This document shows, piece by piece, positions 1 to 6,662 of a stretch of 10,245 nt of DNA (position 1 is the first letter of the stretch; every line of letters starts with the position of its first letter). The notes beneath the pieces are model-generated. The model was not told the DNA's origin. It did not search any database and saw nothing but the letters and a program-made list of their open reading frames with translations. Both the position numbers and the translations under genes were made by a program. Source of the DNA: an uncultured Pseudomonadota bacterium (GTDB lineage: Bacteria > Pseudomonadota > Gammaproteobacteria > Methylococcales > Methylomonadaceae); the NCBI GenBank assembly GCA_903902945.1, contig CAIUWU010000059.1:1-10245 (forward strand). The letters run 5' to 3'.

Positions 1-652
1 CGCTCTGAGCATTGGCACGGTCGCTGATACCTTCGACAATGCCAGAACCGGGAACATAGGTTCCTGGATTAGCTGCCTTGTCAAACACCACCGCAGAACC
101 ATCGCGAAAGGTTGTAGGACCAAACAGCGGCAAAACCAGATATGGACCTTGCTCAACTCCCCAAACCGCCAGAGTCTGCCCGAAATCTTCGACATTATTG
201 GCCATACCAAAATCACTAGCAACATCGAAAAGCCCCAACACACCCAGTGTAGAATTGGTAGTGAATCGTCCTGCGTCAGAAGCTCCCTGTTCAAACTTAC
301 CCTGCAGCAAGTCGTTGATCACGACATTGATACCCTTCAAGTTATTAAAGAAATTACTAACCCCGGACTGTACGAAATCAGGCGTTACCGCCTTATAACC
401 ACTGGCAACAGGCTTTAATACCGCTTTGTCCACTGACATATTGAAGTCATACATAGAACGGTTAAAGTTCTCATAGGGATCACTCTTAATCTTTTCCGAG
501 CCAGGATTAACCACAGGCGCAGCGCTTGCTGTGGAAACAGGCTCGGCTTTTTCTTCGGTGGAAGCGCAGCCGGAACCCAACAACAAAGTAGTAGTTACTA
601 ACAAAGCACGAGATAAACCCGCTTTGTCAGCAAGTTGCGTATTGCTAGACAT
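1..652 (-). CDS. mlaA: MlaA/VacJ-family outer-membrane lipoprotein (3' end cut by window edge)
   Basis: Outer-membrane lipoprotein of the Mla phospholipid-transport system; in E. coli MlaA, with porins, removes lipids from the outer leaflet. The reverse frame from the ATG at 652 stays open to the window edge, giving 217 codons. A lipoprotein signal is visible: a hydrophobic stretch of about residues 16-25, then LLGSGC with the lipidated Cys at residue 29, then an acidic and Ala/Pro-rich linker. The family core follows: NFNRSMYDFN, VLKPVASGYKAVTP, VSNFFNNL, NDLLQGK, LGVLGLFDVAS, EDFGQTLAVWGV and GPYLVLPLFGP, all in the usual order. A weak AGGA lies 10 nt before the ATG. It starts 20 bp after the mlaC/hpnM-like stop, so it is probably the third gene of the hpnH operon. 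The C-terminal part lies outside the window. Family assignment is firm. A link to hopanoid transport is inferred only from context. Confidence 0.93.
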   Translation of the reverse strand, partial: MSSNTQLADKAGLSRALLVTTTLLLGSGCASTEEKAEPVSTASAAPVVNPGSEKIKSDPYENFNRSMYDFNMSVDKAVLKPVASGYKAVTPDFVQSGVSNFFNNLKGINVVINDLLQGKFEQGASDAGRFTTNSTLGVLGLFDVASDFGMANNVEDFGQTLAVWGVEQGPYLVLPLFGPTTFRDGSAVVFDKAANPGTYVPGSGIVEGISDRANAQS

Positions 653-672
653 TATTATCTGATCCTGAAAAA

Positions 673-1290
673 TTACTGTGCCGCGTAACTGTCGATTTTC
701 TCATTCATTTTTGCAATCAAGGCATCAAAACCTTCGCGGCTTAAAACCGTTGTGTACTCGGAGCGTTTGAGAGCCAAATCGCTCACACCGTCGGCTATTA
801 TATTCATGATCTGCCAACTATCGTCTTTTTTCTTCATTTGATAATCAAACTTAACATCCTTTTCACCCGGAATTTGCAGGTTGGTATGAATGATCACACC
901 GCCGCGACCGGTCTCTTCTTCAGAAACAAACACAAATGATTCACCAGAAAAATCTTTGAAATTATGCGCATATGCGGAAACACTCAGCTTACTGAATACC
1001 GATTCGAGCTTGACCTGCTGATCTGCCGACAACTCTTCCCACTGCTTACCAACCACAATACGGGCAATTTTCGGTAGGTCATGACTTTTCTTGACCAACC
1101 CGTCCAGTTTTTCGTAACGCCCTTTAAATCCCAAAACCTTTCCTTGCTTCATTACTGACAGCAACTGATTTTGAAATTCGTCTACAACCTGCCTGGCCGA
1201 CAATTCGTCAGCAATCGATAACGGAGAAAATAGGCAAAACAGCAGAAAAACAAACATCGGGTAGAGTTTTCTTAACATAATTGCTTTCAC
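673..1290 (-). CDS. hpnM: MlaC/HpnM-family periplasmic lipid-transport protein
   Basis: Periplasmic protein of the MlaC/Ttg2D (toluene-tolerance) family, which carries lipids between inner and outer membranes; the hopanoid-associated branch is called HpnM. The 205-residue product has an N-terminal signal peptide (basic MLRKLYP, then a Phe/Leu-rich core to about residue 25, cleavage probably near SIADE). The mature part shows the family pattern IARIVVGKQW, then an SADQQ segment, a Y-A-x-x-F region, and GVSDLALKRSEYT near the C terminus, which resembles HpnM. The longest reading starts with GTG at 1290. An in-frame ATG at 1278 also leaves an intact signal peptide. The AAGG lies only 2 nt before the GTG and 14 nt before the ATG, so the start is unsettled. 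It lies 36 bp downstream of hpnH and 20 bp upstream of mlaA. No mlaF, mlaE or mlaD genes are visible here. Family is firm; HpnM rather than generic MlaC rests partly on context. Confidence 0.88.
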   Translation of the reverse strand: MKAIMLRKLYPMFVFLLFCLFSPLSIADELSARQVVDEFQNQLLSVMKQGKVLGFKGRYEKLDGLVKKSHDLPKIARIVVGKQWEELSADQQVKLESVFSKLSVSAYAHNFKDFSGESFVFVSEEETGRGGVIIHTNLQIPGEKDVKFDYQMKKKDDSWQIMNIIADGVSDLALKRSEYTTVLSREGFDALIAKMNEKIDSYAAQ

Positions 1291-1326
1291 AACCTTCAGG
1301 CTATTAAATGGATATCGAGTGGCTAT

Positions 1327-2427
1327 TTAAGATTCGATTTTAACTGGGATATCAGCTAAGCCGCCTTTTTGTACCGCCGTTAGCACGGGGGCTTTTTCAG
1401 CAACCATGTCGCCTTCGGTTTTTGGACCGCGAATGGTGGCCAGCAATGCTTTTATAGGATTGCGCAATGTATCTTCAACAGCAGTGGCCTCATATCCACA
1501 GTGAGCCATGCAGTTGGCGCATTTAGGATTATTGACGGTACCATATTTCTCCCAAGGCGTGGAATCCAGTAATTCCTGGAATGAAGCCGCATTGCCTTCA
1601 TCAGCTAGCAAATAACAAGGTTTCTGCCAACCAAAGACATTACGGGTTGGATTTCCCCAAGGGGTGCAATCATAACTTTGATTACCGGCCAGATAATCCA
1701 GATATAAAGAAGAGTGATTAAGCTTCCATTTCCGGGTTTTACCGATTTTAAAAATACCGCGGAACAGATTTTTAACGTCGACACCTTTGATAAATACATC
1801 CTGTCTCGGTGCATGCTCATAACTGAAACCAGGTGCAATAGTCACACCCTCCACGCCGAGTTCCATGGCGTAATCTAAAAACTCAGCTACTTCTTCGGGA
1901 GTTTCACCTTGAAACAGGGTACAGTTGACGGTAACCCGAAAACCTTTGCTCAAAGCCAGCTTAATAGCTTCAACAGCAATTTCAAAAACCCCTTCCTGAC
2001 AAACAGAAGCATCATGACGTTGCTTGAGGCCATCCAGATGCACCGAAAAAGTTAAATAAGGCGATGGCTTGTAGTCGTTAATACGTTTTCTTAACAACAA
2101 AGCGTTGGTGCAAAGATAAACGAATTTTTTTCTGGCAATGATGCCTTCAACGATCTGAGGCATTTCTTTGTGAATCAAAGGCTCACCACCAGGAATCGAT
2201 ACCATAGGTGCGCCGCATTCATCAACAGCCGCCAGACACTCCTCTACAGATAAACGCTTGTCGAGAATATCATCCGGATAATCAATTTTTCCGCAACCAG
2301 CACAAGCCAGATTGCACTTAAACAGCGGCTCCAACATCAACACCAAGGGATACTTTTTAACCCCTTTAATTTTTTGTTTGATCAAATAACTACCAACTGC
2401 AATTTGCTGACGTAAAGGAACACTCAC
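1327..2427 (-). CDS. hpnH: HpnH, radical SAM adenosylhopane synthase
   Basis: HpnH couples a 5'-deoxyadenosyl group from S-adenosylmethionine to hopene (diploptene), giving adenosylhopane, the first C35 side-chain intermediate. The radical SAM cluster motif CNLACAGC (CxxxCxxC, Cys 38, 42 and 45 in the 366-residue form) is followed by GKIDYPDD and by GGEP, the SAM-binding motif of the family. The C-terminal part has a Cys-rich segment (KCANCMAHCGYEA) usual in HpnH. The frame is open upstream to a GTG at 2523 (398 residues), but I prefer the GTG at 2427. It is preceded by GGAG with 9-nt spacing, and it starts the protein at VSVPLRQQIAVG, where HpnH proteins normally begin. The extra 32 residues match nothing in the family, and an ATG at 2463 has no ribosome binding site. 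It is the first gene of the leftward operon, divergent from the squalene synthase gene. Confidence 0.95.
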   Translation of the reverse strand: MSVPLRQQIAVGSYLIKQKIKGVKKYPLVLMLEPLFKCNLACAGCGKIDYPDDILDKRLSVEECLAAVDECGAPMVSIPGGEPLIHKEMPQIVEGIIARKKFVYLCTNALLLRKRINDYKPSPYLTFSVHLDGLKQRHDASVCQEGVFEIAVEAIKLALSKGFRVTVNCTLFQGETPEEVAEFLDYAMELGVEGVTIAPGFSYEHAPRQDVFIKGVDVKNLFRGIFKIGKTRKWKLNHSSLYLDYLAGNQSYDCTPWGNPTRNVFGWQKPCYLLADEGNAASFQELLDSTPWEKYGTVNNPKCANCMAHCGYEATAVEDTLRNPIKALLATIRGPKTEGDMVAEKAPVLTAVQKGGLADIPVKIES

Positions 2428-2436
2428 CTTCAAATT

Positions 2437-2440
2437 CTCC
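2437..2440 (-). promoter_or_regulatory. Ribosome binding site deciding the hpnH start
   Basis: On the minus strand GGAG lies 9 nt before the GTG at 2427. Neither alternative upstream start (ATG at 2463, GTG at 2523) has a comparable purine-rich stretch, so this site supports the shorter HpnH that begins where other family members do. Confidence 0.6.
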
Positions 2441-2472
2441 AAGATAACCGTTAAACCGGGCATATTTAGTTG

Positions 2473-2500
2473 TATATAAACAACAAGAACATACCGTAAA
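2473..2500 (-). promoter_or_regulatory. Possible hpnH promoter (weak match)
   Basis: Minus strand: TTTACG (2500-2495) as a -35-like hexamer (4/6), 16 bp, then TATATA (2478-2473) as a -10-like hexamer (4/6). A transcript starting near 2466 would have a leader of about 40 nt to the GTG at 2427 and would exclude the longer 2523 start. The region is AT-rich, so such matches arise by chance. Treat as a candidate only. Confidence 0.25.
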
Positions 2501-2689
2501 AAAACCTGCCTTGCTTGCAACACACAATCCCACAGGGGCTGCAGGCTTATTGTTACAAAACTAAAAGTGTCGCAAGAATACTACTTTTTAGTAGAACACT
2601 CCAGCATTTAAGCAACAAAAAAACCCAAAAGTCGTCATTACAACCCGCAACAGCAAAACCAAATAAAAATATAACCCTATGTATATAAA

Positions 2690-2711
2690 TGTATTTTTTA
2701 TCAAAAATACA
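2690..2711. repeat. AT-rich perfect hairpin, 9-bp stem
   Basis: TGTATTTTT (2690-2698) is followed by a 4-nt loop and AAAAATACA (2703-2711), an exact inverted repeat. With only one G:C pair at each end of the stem it would be a weak RNA hairpin. A cruciform or a protein-binding palindrome is as plausible as a transcript structure. It lies about 80 bp upstream of the putative sqs -35 box. Confidence 0.5.
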
Positions 2712-2743
2712 AGAACAACCTAAACCACAGCACTCCAGAATAG

Positions 2744-2782
2744 GGTCTTTTGCAAAATAGCAACATGCCTTTGCAAAAGACC
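2744..2782. repeat. Perfect 13-bp inverted repeat, operator-like
   Basis: GGTCTTTTGCAAA (2744-2756) and TTTGCAAAAGACC (2770-2782) are exact reverse complements separated by 13 nt. Each arm contains TTTGCAAA, itself palindromic. The right arm overlaps a plausible -35 hexamer (2771-2776) for the rightward operon, which fits a regulator-binding site. Arm centres are 26 bp apart, somewhat over two helical turns. An alternative is the remnant of two abutting transposon ends, but no transposase fragment or clear target duplication is visible. Confidence 0.65.
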
Positions 2783-2799
2783 AACAAACAGTCTATTAT
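2771..2799 (+). promoter_or_regulatory. Putative sigma-70-type promoter of the sqs-shc-hpn operon
   Basis: TTGCAA (2771-2776, 4/6 to consensus), exactly 17 bp, then TATTAT (2794-2799, 5/6). Transcription would start near 2806. That leaves about 33 nt to the ATG at 2839 and only about 6 nt to the ATG at 2812. The -35 hexamer lies inside the right arm of the 13-bp inverted repeat, so occupancy of that repeat could control the promoter. Prediction by inspection only. Confidence 0.45.
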
Positions 2800-2811
2800 T
2801 CACAGCTATAC

Positions 2812-3927
2812 ATGCAACCATGTTTTTTAATCAAACACATGACCTCCACCCAGACAATTAACGACACCACAGATCAATTAAGCCAGCTTGATGACTACAA
2901 TCTGCAAGCCGCTTTGCTGGAGGGCGTATCACGCACGTTCGCTCTGACCATTCCTCAGCTGCCTTCCGCTCTTTATACGGCGGTAGCCAACGCTTACTTA
3001 CTATGCCGAATCGTTGACACCATAGAAGATGAAATCTCGCTCACCCCTGAGCAGAAAAAGTACTTTTGCAGTGCTTTCATTGACATCGTCAAAACCGGCC
3101 ATCAAGCAGGAAAATTTGCCGAAGAGTTAGCACCCTTGCTATCAGACAAGACTATTCCTGCGGAACACAGTCTGATTCGACTAACTCCCCGAGTCATCGC
3201 GATCACCCATAATCTTGAAGCCGCCCAAATCCAGGCCTTGGCAGAATGCGTAGAAACCATGGCTAATGGCATGCCGGTTTATCAGAGTCTGGATCTGCAT
3301 GCAGGCCTTAAGACACTAAAAGACATGGACGATTATTGTTACTACGTCGCCGGTTGTGTCGGGGAAATGCTGGCAAAATTGTTCTGCCACTACTCCAGCG
3401 AAATTGCAGTACATCGTGAAGAGTTGTTAAAGCTGTCAGTTTCTTTTGGACAGGGACTGCAAATGACCAATATTCTCAAAGACATCTGGGATGATGCCGA
3501 ACGTGGCGTCTGCTGGTTGCCACAAGATATTTTTGCTGAAACCGGCTTCAATCTGGCCGACCTAACACCAGAAACCAATGACCAGCGTTTCCGTGAAGGA
3601 CTTACCCATTTAATCAGCATCGCGCATGGTCACTTGCAAAATGCGCTTACTTACACTCAACTGCTGCCAAGCCACGAAACGGGTATCCGCAACTTTTGCT
3701 TGTGGGCCTTAGGCATGGCGGTTCTGACTTTGAAGAAAATCAAAGACAACCTCGACTTTAATACCTCCAATCAGGTGAAGATTTCCCGCAATAGCGTTAA
3801 AGCGACGATTATTGCGACCAAGCTGACAGTCCGCAGCAATCTGTTACTGTCTTTACTGTTTAACTTAACCAGCCGTCATCTAAAAACGCCAAATTGGCAG
3901 TATTCTCCCATCAACAAAGAGGGATAA
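2812..3927 (+). CDS. sqs: Squalene synthase (farnesyl-diphosphate farnesyltransferase)
   Basis: A trans-isoprenyl diphosphate synthase of the squalene/phytoene synthase family that condenses two farnesyl diphosphates to squalene. Both metal-binding Asp motifs are present: DTIED (residues 69-73) and NILKDIWDD with D224 and D228. YCYYVAGCVG (175-184) closely resembles the YC-x-YVAG motif of single-enzyme, NADPH-dependent squalene synthases, unlike the HpnC/HpnD pair used by many hopanoid producers. An SRTFALTI segment (40-47) and a Leu-rich, possibly amphipathic C-terminal helix (about 338-352) are also seen. Two in-frame ATGs compete, 2812 (371 aa) and 2839 (362 aa, starting MTSTQ). Neither has a clear ribosome binding site, and the predicted promoter favours 2839. 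The next gene, shc, starts 11 bp after the stop and uses the product. Phytoene synthase is the main alternative, but motif and neighbour argue for squalene. Confidence 0.93.
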   Translation: MQPCFLIKHMTSTQTINDTTDQLSQLDDYNLQAALLEGVSRTFALTIPQLPSALYTAVANAYLLCRIVDTIEDEISLTPEQKKYFCSAFIDIVKTGHQAGKFAEELAPLLSDKTIPAEHSLIRLTPRVIAITHNLEAAQIQALAECVETMANGMPVYQSLDLHAGLKTLKDMDDYCYYVAGCVGEMLAKLFCHYSSEIAVHREELLKLSVSFGQGLQMTNILKDIWDDAERGVCWLPQDIFAETGFNLADLTPETNDQRFREGLTHLISIAHGHLQNALTYTQLLPSHETGIRNFCLWALGMAVLTLKKIKDNLDFNTSNQVKISRNSVKATIIATKLTVRSNLLLSLLFNLTSRHLKTPNWQYSPINKEG

Positions 3928-3932
3928 AAGGA
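3928..3932 (+). promoter_or_regulatory. Ribosome binding site deciding the shc start
   Basis: AAGGA lies 6 nt before the ATG at 3939. It supports that start over the TTG at 3894, which would overlap the end of sqs by 34 bp and add 15 residues unlike any cyclase N terminus. Confidence 0.75.
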
Positions 3933-3938
3933 AGCATT

Positions 3939-5891
3939 ATGTTTACTGAATCCAATTTAGAACACAGCGATCAGCCTATGTCGAACAGCACAACTCAGGA
4001 CTCTATTAATTTCCAGCAATTAAATGCGGCCATTGAAAAAGCCCAGAAAAAACTCTTAAGCCTGCAGGATCCCAATGGCTATTGGGTTTTTGAACTAGAA
4101 GCCGACTGCACCATCCCAGCTGAATACATCATGATGATGCATTATCTGGATGACATTAATGAAACCCTGCAGCAAAAAATAGCGGTTTATCTGCGTAGCC
4201 GCCAGTCAGAAGATGGCAGCTATCCTTTATTTACCGGCGGCCCTGGCGATATCAGCTGCAGCGTGAAAGTCTATTACGCACTGAAAATGGCTGGCGACTC
4301 TATCGACAGCCCTCACATGAGCAAACTGCGCGAATGGATTCTGGCCCAGGGCGGCGCTGCGCGCGCCAATGTCTTTACCCGGATTGCACTGGCCATATTT
4401 GAGCAATTGCCTTGGCGCGGTGTCCCCTATATTCCGGTAGAGATCATGCTGTTCCCCAAATGGTTTCCGTTCCATTTGGACAAAGTATCCTACTGGTCAC
4501 GGACGGTAATGGTACCGCTGTTCATCCTCTGCACTCTGAAGGCAAAAGCCAAAAACCCACACCAGGTCAGCATTCTAGAACTATTTGTGGTACATCCAGA
4601 CCTCGAACAACACTATTTTCCAGAGCGGACTTTCCTGAATAAATGCTTCCTGGTTCTGGATAAAATCGGCTTGGCTACCCGCCCGTTAATTCCAGAGCGC
4701 ATGCACAAGCGCGCAATTCAAAAAGCGCTGGATTGGTTCACGGAACGCCTGAATGGCGAAGACGGTCTGGGCGCCATTTTCCCTGCGATGGTTAACGCTT
4801 ATGAAGCCATGCTGTTATTAGGCATGCCACATGATCACCCCAATGTAGTTATTGCTCGTAAAGCCATCGATAAATTACTGGTGATTAATGACAACGAAGC
4901 CTATTGCCAACCCTGCCTGTCACCCGTCTGGGACACCGGCTTATCCAGTCTTGCCCTGCTGGAAGTTGATAAACACGCCAACAAAGACAGCCTGAACCGC
5001 GCTTATGAATGGCTAAAAAGTGTGCAATTGTCTGATGAACCAGGCGACTGGCGTATTTCAAAACCGGATCTAGCCGGCGGCGGCTGGGCCTTTCAGTTCG
5101 CAAACCCCCATTATCCTGATGTCGATGATACTGCGGTGGTGGGCTTTTCAATGGCGGAATCCGAACAAGAAGGCATGGACGAATCGATTCATCGCGCCAC
5201 TCGCTGGATTGTCGGAATGCAATCCAAAAATGGCGGTTTTGGTGCATTCGATGTCGATAACACCTATTACTATCTCAACGAAATTCCGTTTGCAGACCAT
5301 GGCGCCCTACTTGATCCTCCAACGGTTGATGTCAGCGCTCGCTGCGCGATGTTAATGGCGCGTGTTGCCAAAGAACATCCTGAATACCGTCCTGCACTGG
5401 ATCGCACACTCGATTACATTCGCAGCGAACAGGAAGCCGACGGCTCATGGTTTGGTCGCTGGGGCACCAATTACATCTATGGCACTTGGTCGACTTTACT
5501 GGCTCTCGAGCAAACCGACCTGCCTAAAACCGATCCAATGTACACCAAAGCTGCGGCATGGCTGAAAAGTGTGCAACGCGCAGACGGTGGCTGGGGTGAA
5601 GACAATCTGAGTTATCACGATGACAAAGCCTATCGCGGCCGTTATCACTTCAGCACAGCATTCCAAACCGCCTGGGCCGTAATTGGCTTGATTGCAGCCG
5701 GCGAAGCCGACAGCCCGGAAGTTAAAGCTGGCATTGATTTCATTCTCCGCCAACAGCAGACAGATGGCGCCTGGAATGACCCATGCTTCACAGCCCCAGG
5801 CTTTCCCAGAGTGTTCTATTTGAAATATCACGGTTACGACAAATTTTTCCCTTTATGGGCACTTGCCAAATACCGTAACGCAATGGCCTAA
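3939..5891 (+). CDS. shc: Squalene-hopene cyclase
   Basis: Membrane-bound class II triterpene cyclase that folds squalene into hopene and hopanol. The 650-residue product has the normal family length. The catalytic acid motif DVDD is at residues 394-397 (in YPDVDDTAVV), the counterpart of Asp374-377 in the Alicyclobacillus enzyme. Repeated QW-type motifs mark the alpha-barrel repeats: QSKNGGFGAFD (about 428), EADGSWFGRWG (about 499), QRADGGWGED (about 546) and QQTDGAWNDP (about 606), plus a degenerate early one (QSEDGSYPLF, about 89). WLKSVQ occurs twice (near 358 and 541), an internal-repeat trace. The N-terminal EADCTIPAEYI segment is also characteristic. The start is the ATG with AAGGA 6 nt upstream. 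It lies 11 bp after sqs and 2 bp before hpnG, so co-transcription is very likely. No truncation or missing key residue is seen. Confidence 0.98.
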   Translation: MFTESNLEHSDQPMSNSTTQDSINFQQLNAAIEKAQKKLLSLQDPNGYWVFELEADCTIPAEYIMMMHYLDDINETLQQKIAVYLRSRQSEDGSYPLFTGGPGDISCSVKVYYALKMAGDSIDSPHMSKLREWILAQGGAARANVFTRIALAIFEQLPWRGVPYIPVEIMLFPKWFPFHLDKVSYWSRTVMVPLFILCTLKAKAKNPHQVSILELFVVHPDLEQHYFPERTFLNKCFLVLDKIGLATRPLIPERMHKRAIQKALDWFTERLNGEDGLGAIFPAMVNAYEAMLLLGMPHDHPNVVIARKAIDKLLVINDNEAYCQPCLSPVWDTGLSSLALLEVDKHANKDSLNRAYEWLKSVQLSDEPGDWRISKPDLAGGGWAFQFANPHYPDVDDTAVVGFSMAESEQEGMDESIHRATRWIVGMQSKNGGFGAFDVDNTYYYLNEIPFADHGALLDPPTVDVSARCAMLMARVAKEHPEYRPALDRTLDYIRSEQEADGSWFGRWGTNYIYGTWSTLLALEQTDLPKTDPMYTKAAAWLKSVQRADGGWGEDNLSYHDDKAYRGRYHFSTAFQTAWAVIGLIAAGEADSPEVKAGIDFILRQQQTDGAWNDPCFTAPGFPRVFYLKYHGYDKFFPLWALAKYRNAMA

Positions 5892-5893
5892 CA

Positions 5894-6583
5894 GTGTCTG
5901 TTGGAATCATTGTCGCCTTACCTGAAGAGCTTGCTACCCTGACGCCGGTAAAACTGGCGCAGGGTGAATGCTTGAGCCTGAATCAGAACCTGATCATTTG
6001 CTATGCCGGCGCTGGCCCGATCAATGCAGGTCTGGCAGCAGAAACGCTAGTTAAAAAAGGGGCCGGACGCTTAATCAGCTGGGGTTGCGCAGCAGCCCTG
6101 TCAGCACAACTTAAACCAGGGGATCTGGTTCTGACTGATCAGGTAATTTCAGCAACAGATAATATAAGCAGCGAATCAGACTGGATTGAAGAAGTTGCCG
6201 CGCAATTAACCAAACCGTTATCGATTTGCAAACAGGCTATCACCAGCAGCCAGACTATCATCGCCGCAAGTAGTGAGAAACAGCAGCTTCACCAGCAAAC
6301 AGCTGCTGCTGCACTCGACATGGAAAGTCTTACGATTGCCAAAACCGCAAAGCGTCATGATTTGCCTTTTCTTGTGATACGCGCAATCGCCGATCCGGCT
6401 TCCATGACTTTGCCGCAAGCCGTGGTAGAGTCGCTAAACCAGCAAGGCCGGGTTGAACTACCCAAATTACTGAAATTTTTACTGAGCCATCCCTGGGAAA
6501 TTCCAGCTCTGATTAAACTAGGAATACATTTTAACGCCGCACAAAAAACCTTAAGGGCGGTTGCCAGACAATTAGATCTTTAA
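5894..6583 (+). CDS. hpnG: HpnG, adenosylhopane nucleosidase/phosphorylase
   Basis: HpnG belongs to the purine nucleoside phosphorylase / MTA-SAH nucleosidase fold and removes adenine from adenosylhopane to give ribosylhopane, the step after HpnH. The 229-residue product begins VGIIVALPEELA, as in nucleosidases (acidic E11/E12). It then shows CYAGAGPINA (36-45), LISWGCAAAL (60-69), ALDMES (140-145, the Met-Glu that contacts the ribose in relatives) and RAIAD (163-167, the Asp that protonates the purine in relatives). The start is a GTG at 5894, only 2 bp after the shc stop, with no clear ribosome binding site, so translational coupling to shc is probable. A 9-bp hairpin spans its stop codon. 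The specific substrate is inferred from family resemblance plus the hopanoid context. Confidence 0.92.
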   Translation: MSVGIIVALPEELATLTPVKLAQGECLSLNQNLIICYAGAGPINAGLAAETLVKKGAGRLISWGCAAALSAQLKPGDLVLTDQVISATDNISSESDWIEEVAAQLTKPLSICKQAITSSQTIIAASSEKQQLHQQTAAAALDMESLTIAKTAKRHDLPFLVIRAIADPASMTLPQAVVESLNQQGRVELPKLLKFLLSHPWEIPALIKLGIHFNAAQKTLRAVARQLDL

Positions 6584-6593
6584 CCTAATTGTC
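6567..6593 (+). repeat. 9-bp hairpin across the hpnG stop codon
   Basis: GACAATTAG (6567-6575) and CTAATTGTC (6585-6593) pair exactly around a 9-nt loop that contains the hpnG TAA (6581-6583). No T-run follows, so it is not a typical intrinsic terminator. It could be a transcript-processing or stability element between hpnG and hpnO, or chance. Confidence 0.4.
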
Positions 6594-6632
6594 GAGCATA
6601 GCTTTGTCTGTGCGAACGTTGTTTAAATTTAT

Positions 6633-6662
6633 TGCGTTTTTGCCCCCAACCTCAAAAACGCA
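6633..6662 (+). repeat. 9-bp hairpin in the hpnG-hpnO intercistronic region
   Basis: TGCGTTTTT (6633-6641) pairs exactly with AAAAACGCA (6654-6662) around a 12-nt, C-rich loop. It sits in the only sizeable gap (107 bp) of the rightward operon, 18 bp upstream of the hpnO ribosome binding site. The 3' arm is followed by mixed sequence rather than T residues, which argues against an intrinsic terminator. A partial attenuator, RNase-protection structure or protein site are alternatives. Confidence 0.45.

Larger units (their letters stand above)
2428..2811. other. Divergent non-coding region between hpnH and squalene synthase
   Basis: This stretch of about 384 bp separates the two divergent operons. 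I see no convincing coding frame in it; the longest plus-strand ATG frame in its AT-rich middle is about 14 codons. It contains weak promoter candidates for both directions, an AT-rich hairpin (2690-2711), a 13-bp perfect inverted repeat (2744-2782) and runs of A. It is noticeably richer in A+T than the flanking genes, as expected for a regulatory region. Confidence 0.75.

Noticed and set aside
78..418. Overlapping plus-strand open frames (106 and 89 codons) near the left edge
   Set aside because: They lie opposite a clear mlaA coding frame on the minus strand and show no family-like sequence; they are shadows of that gene.
2581..2594. Small hairpin CTACT-TTTT-AGTAG
   Set aside because: Only a 5-bp stem in AT-rich DNA; expected by chance and not placed like a terminator for either divergent operon.
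2741..2785. Insertion-sequence ends or MITE
   Set aside because: The inverted arms resemble transposon ends in form, but they enclose only 13 bp, no transposase remnant is visible, and I found no convincing target duplication in the flanks. Kept as an alternative reading of the inverted repeat only.
3894..3938. TTG start at 3894 extending Shc by 15 residues into the end of sqs
   Set aside because: A good AAGGA site serves the ATG at 3939, and the extension is just the sqs 3' end read in another frame.
4885..5247. 120-codon minus-strand frame inside shc, with another of 111 codons at 5496-5831
   Set aside because: Both are antisense to highly conserved cyclase motifs; the translations are low in recognisable pattern and have no ribosome site or independent context.
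6604..6633. Internal promoter before hpnO (TTGTCT, 18 bp, TTTATT)
   Set aside because: Each hexamer matches only 4/6 in AT-rich sequence; too weak to call.
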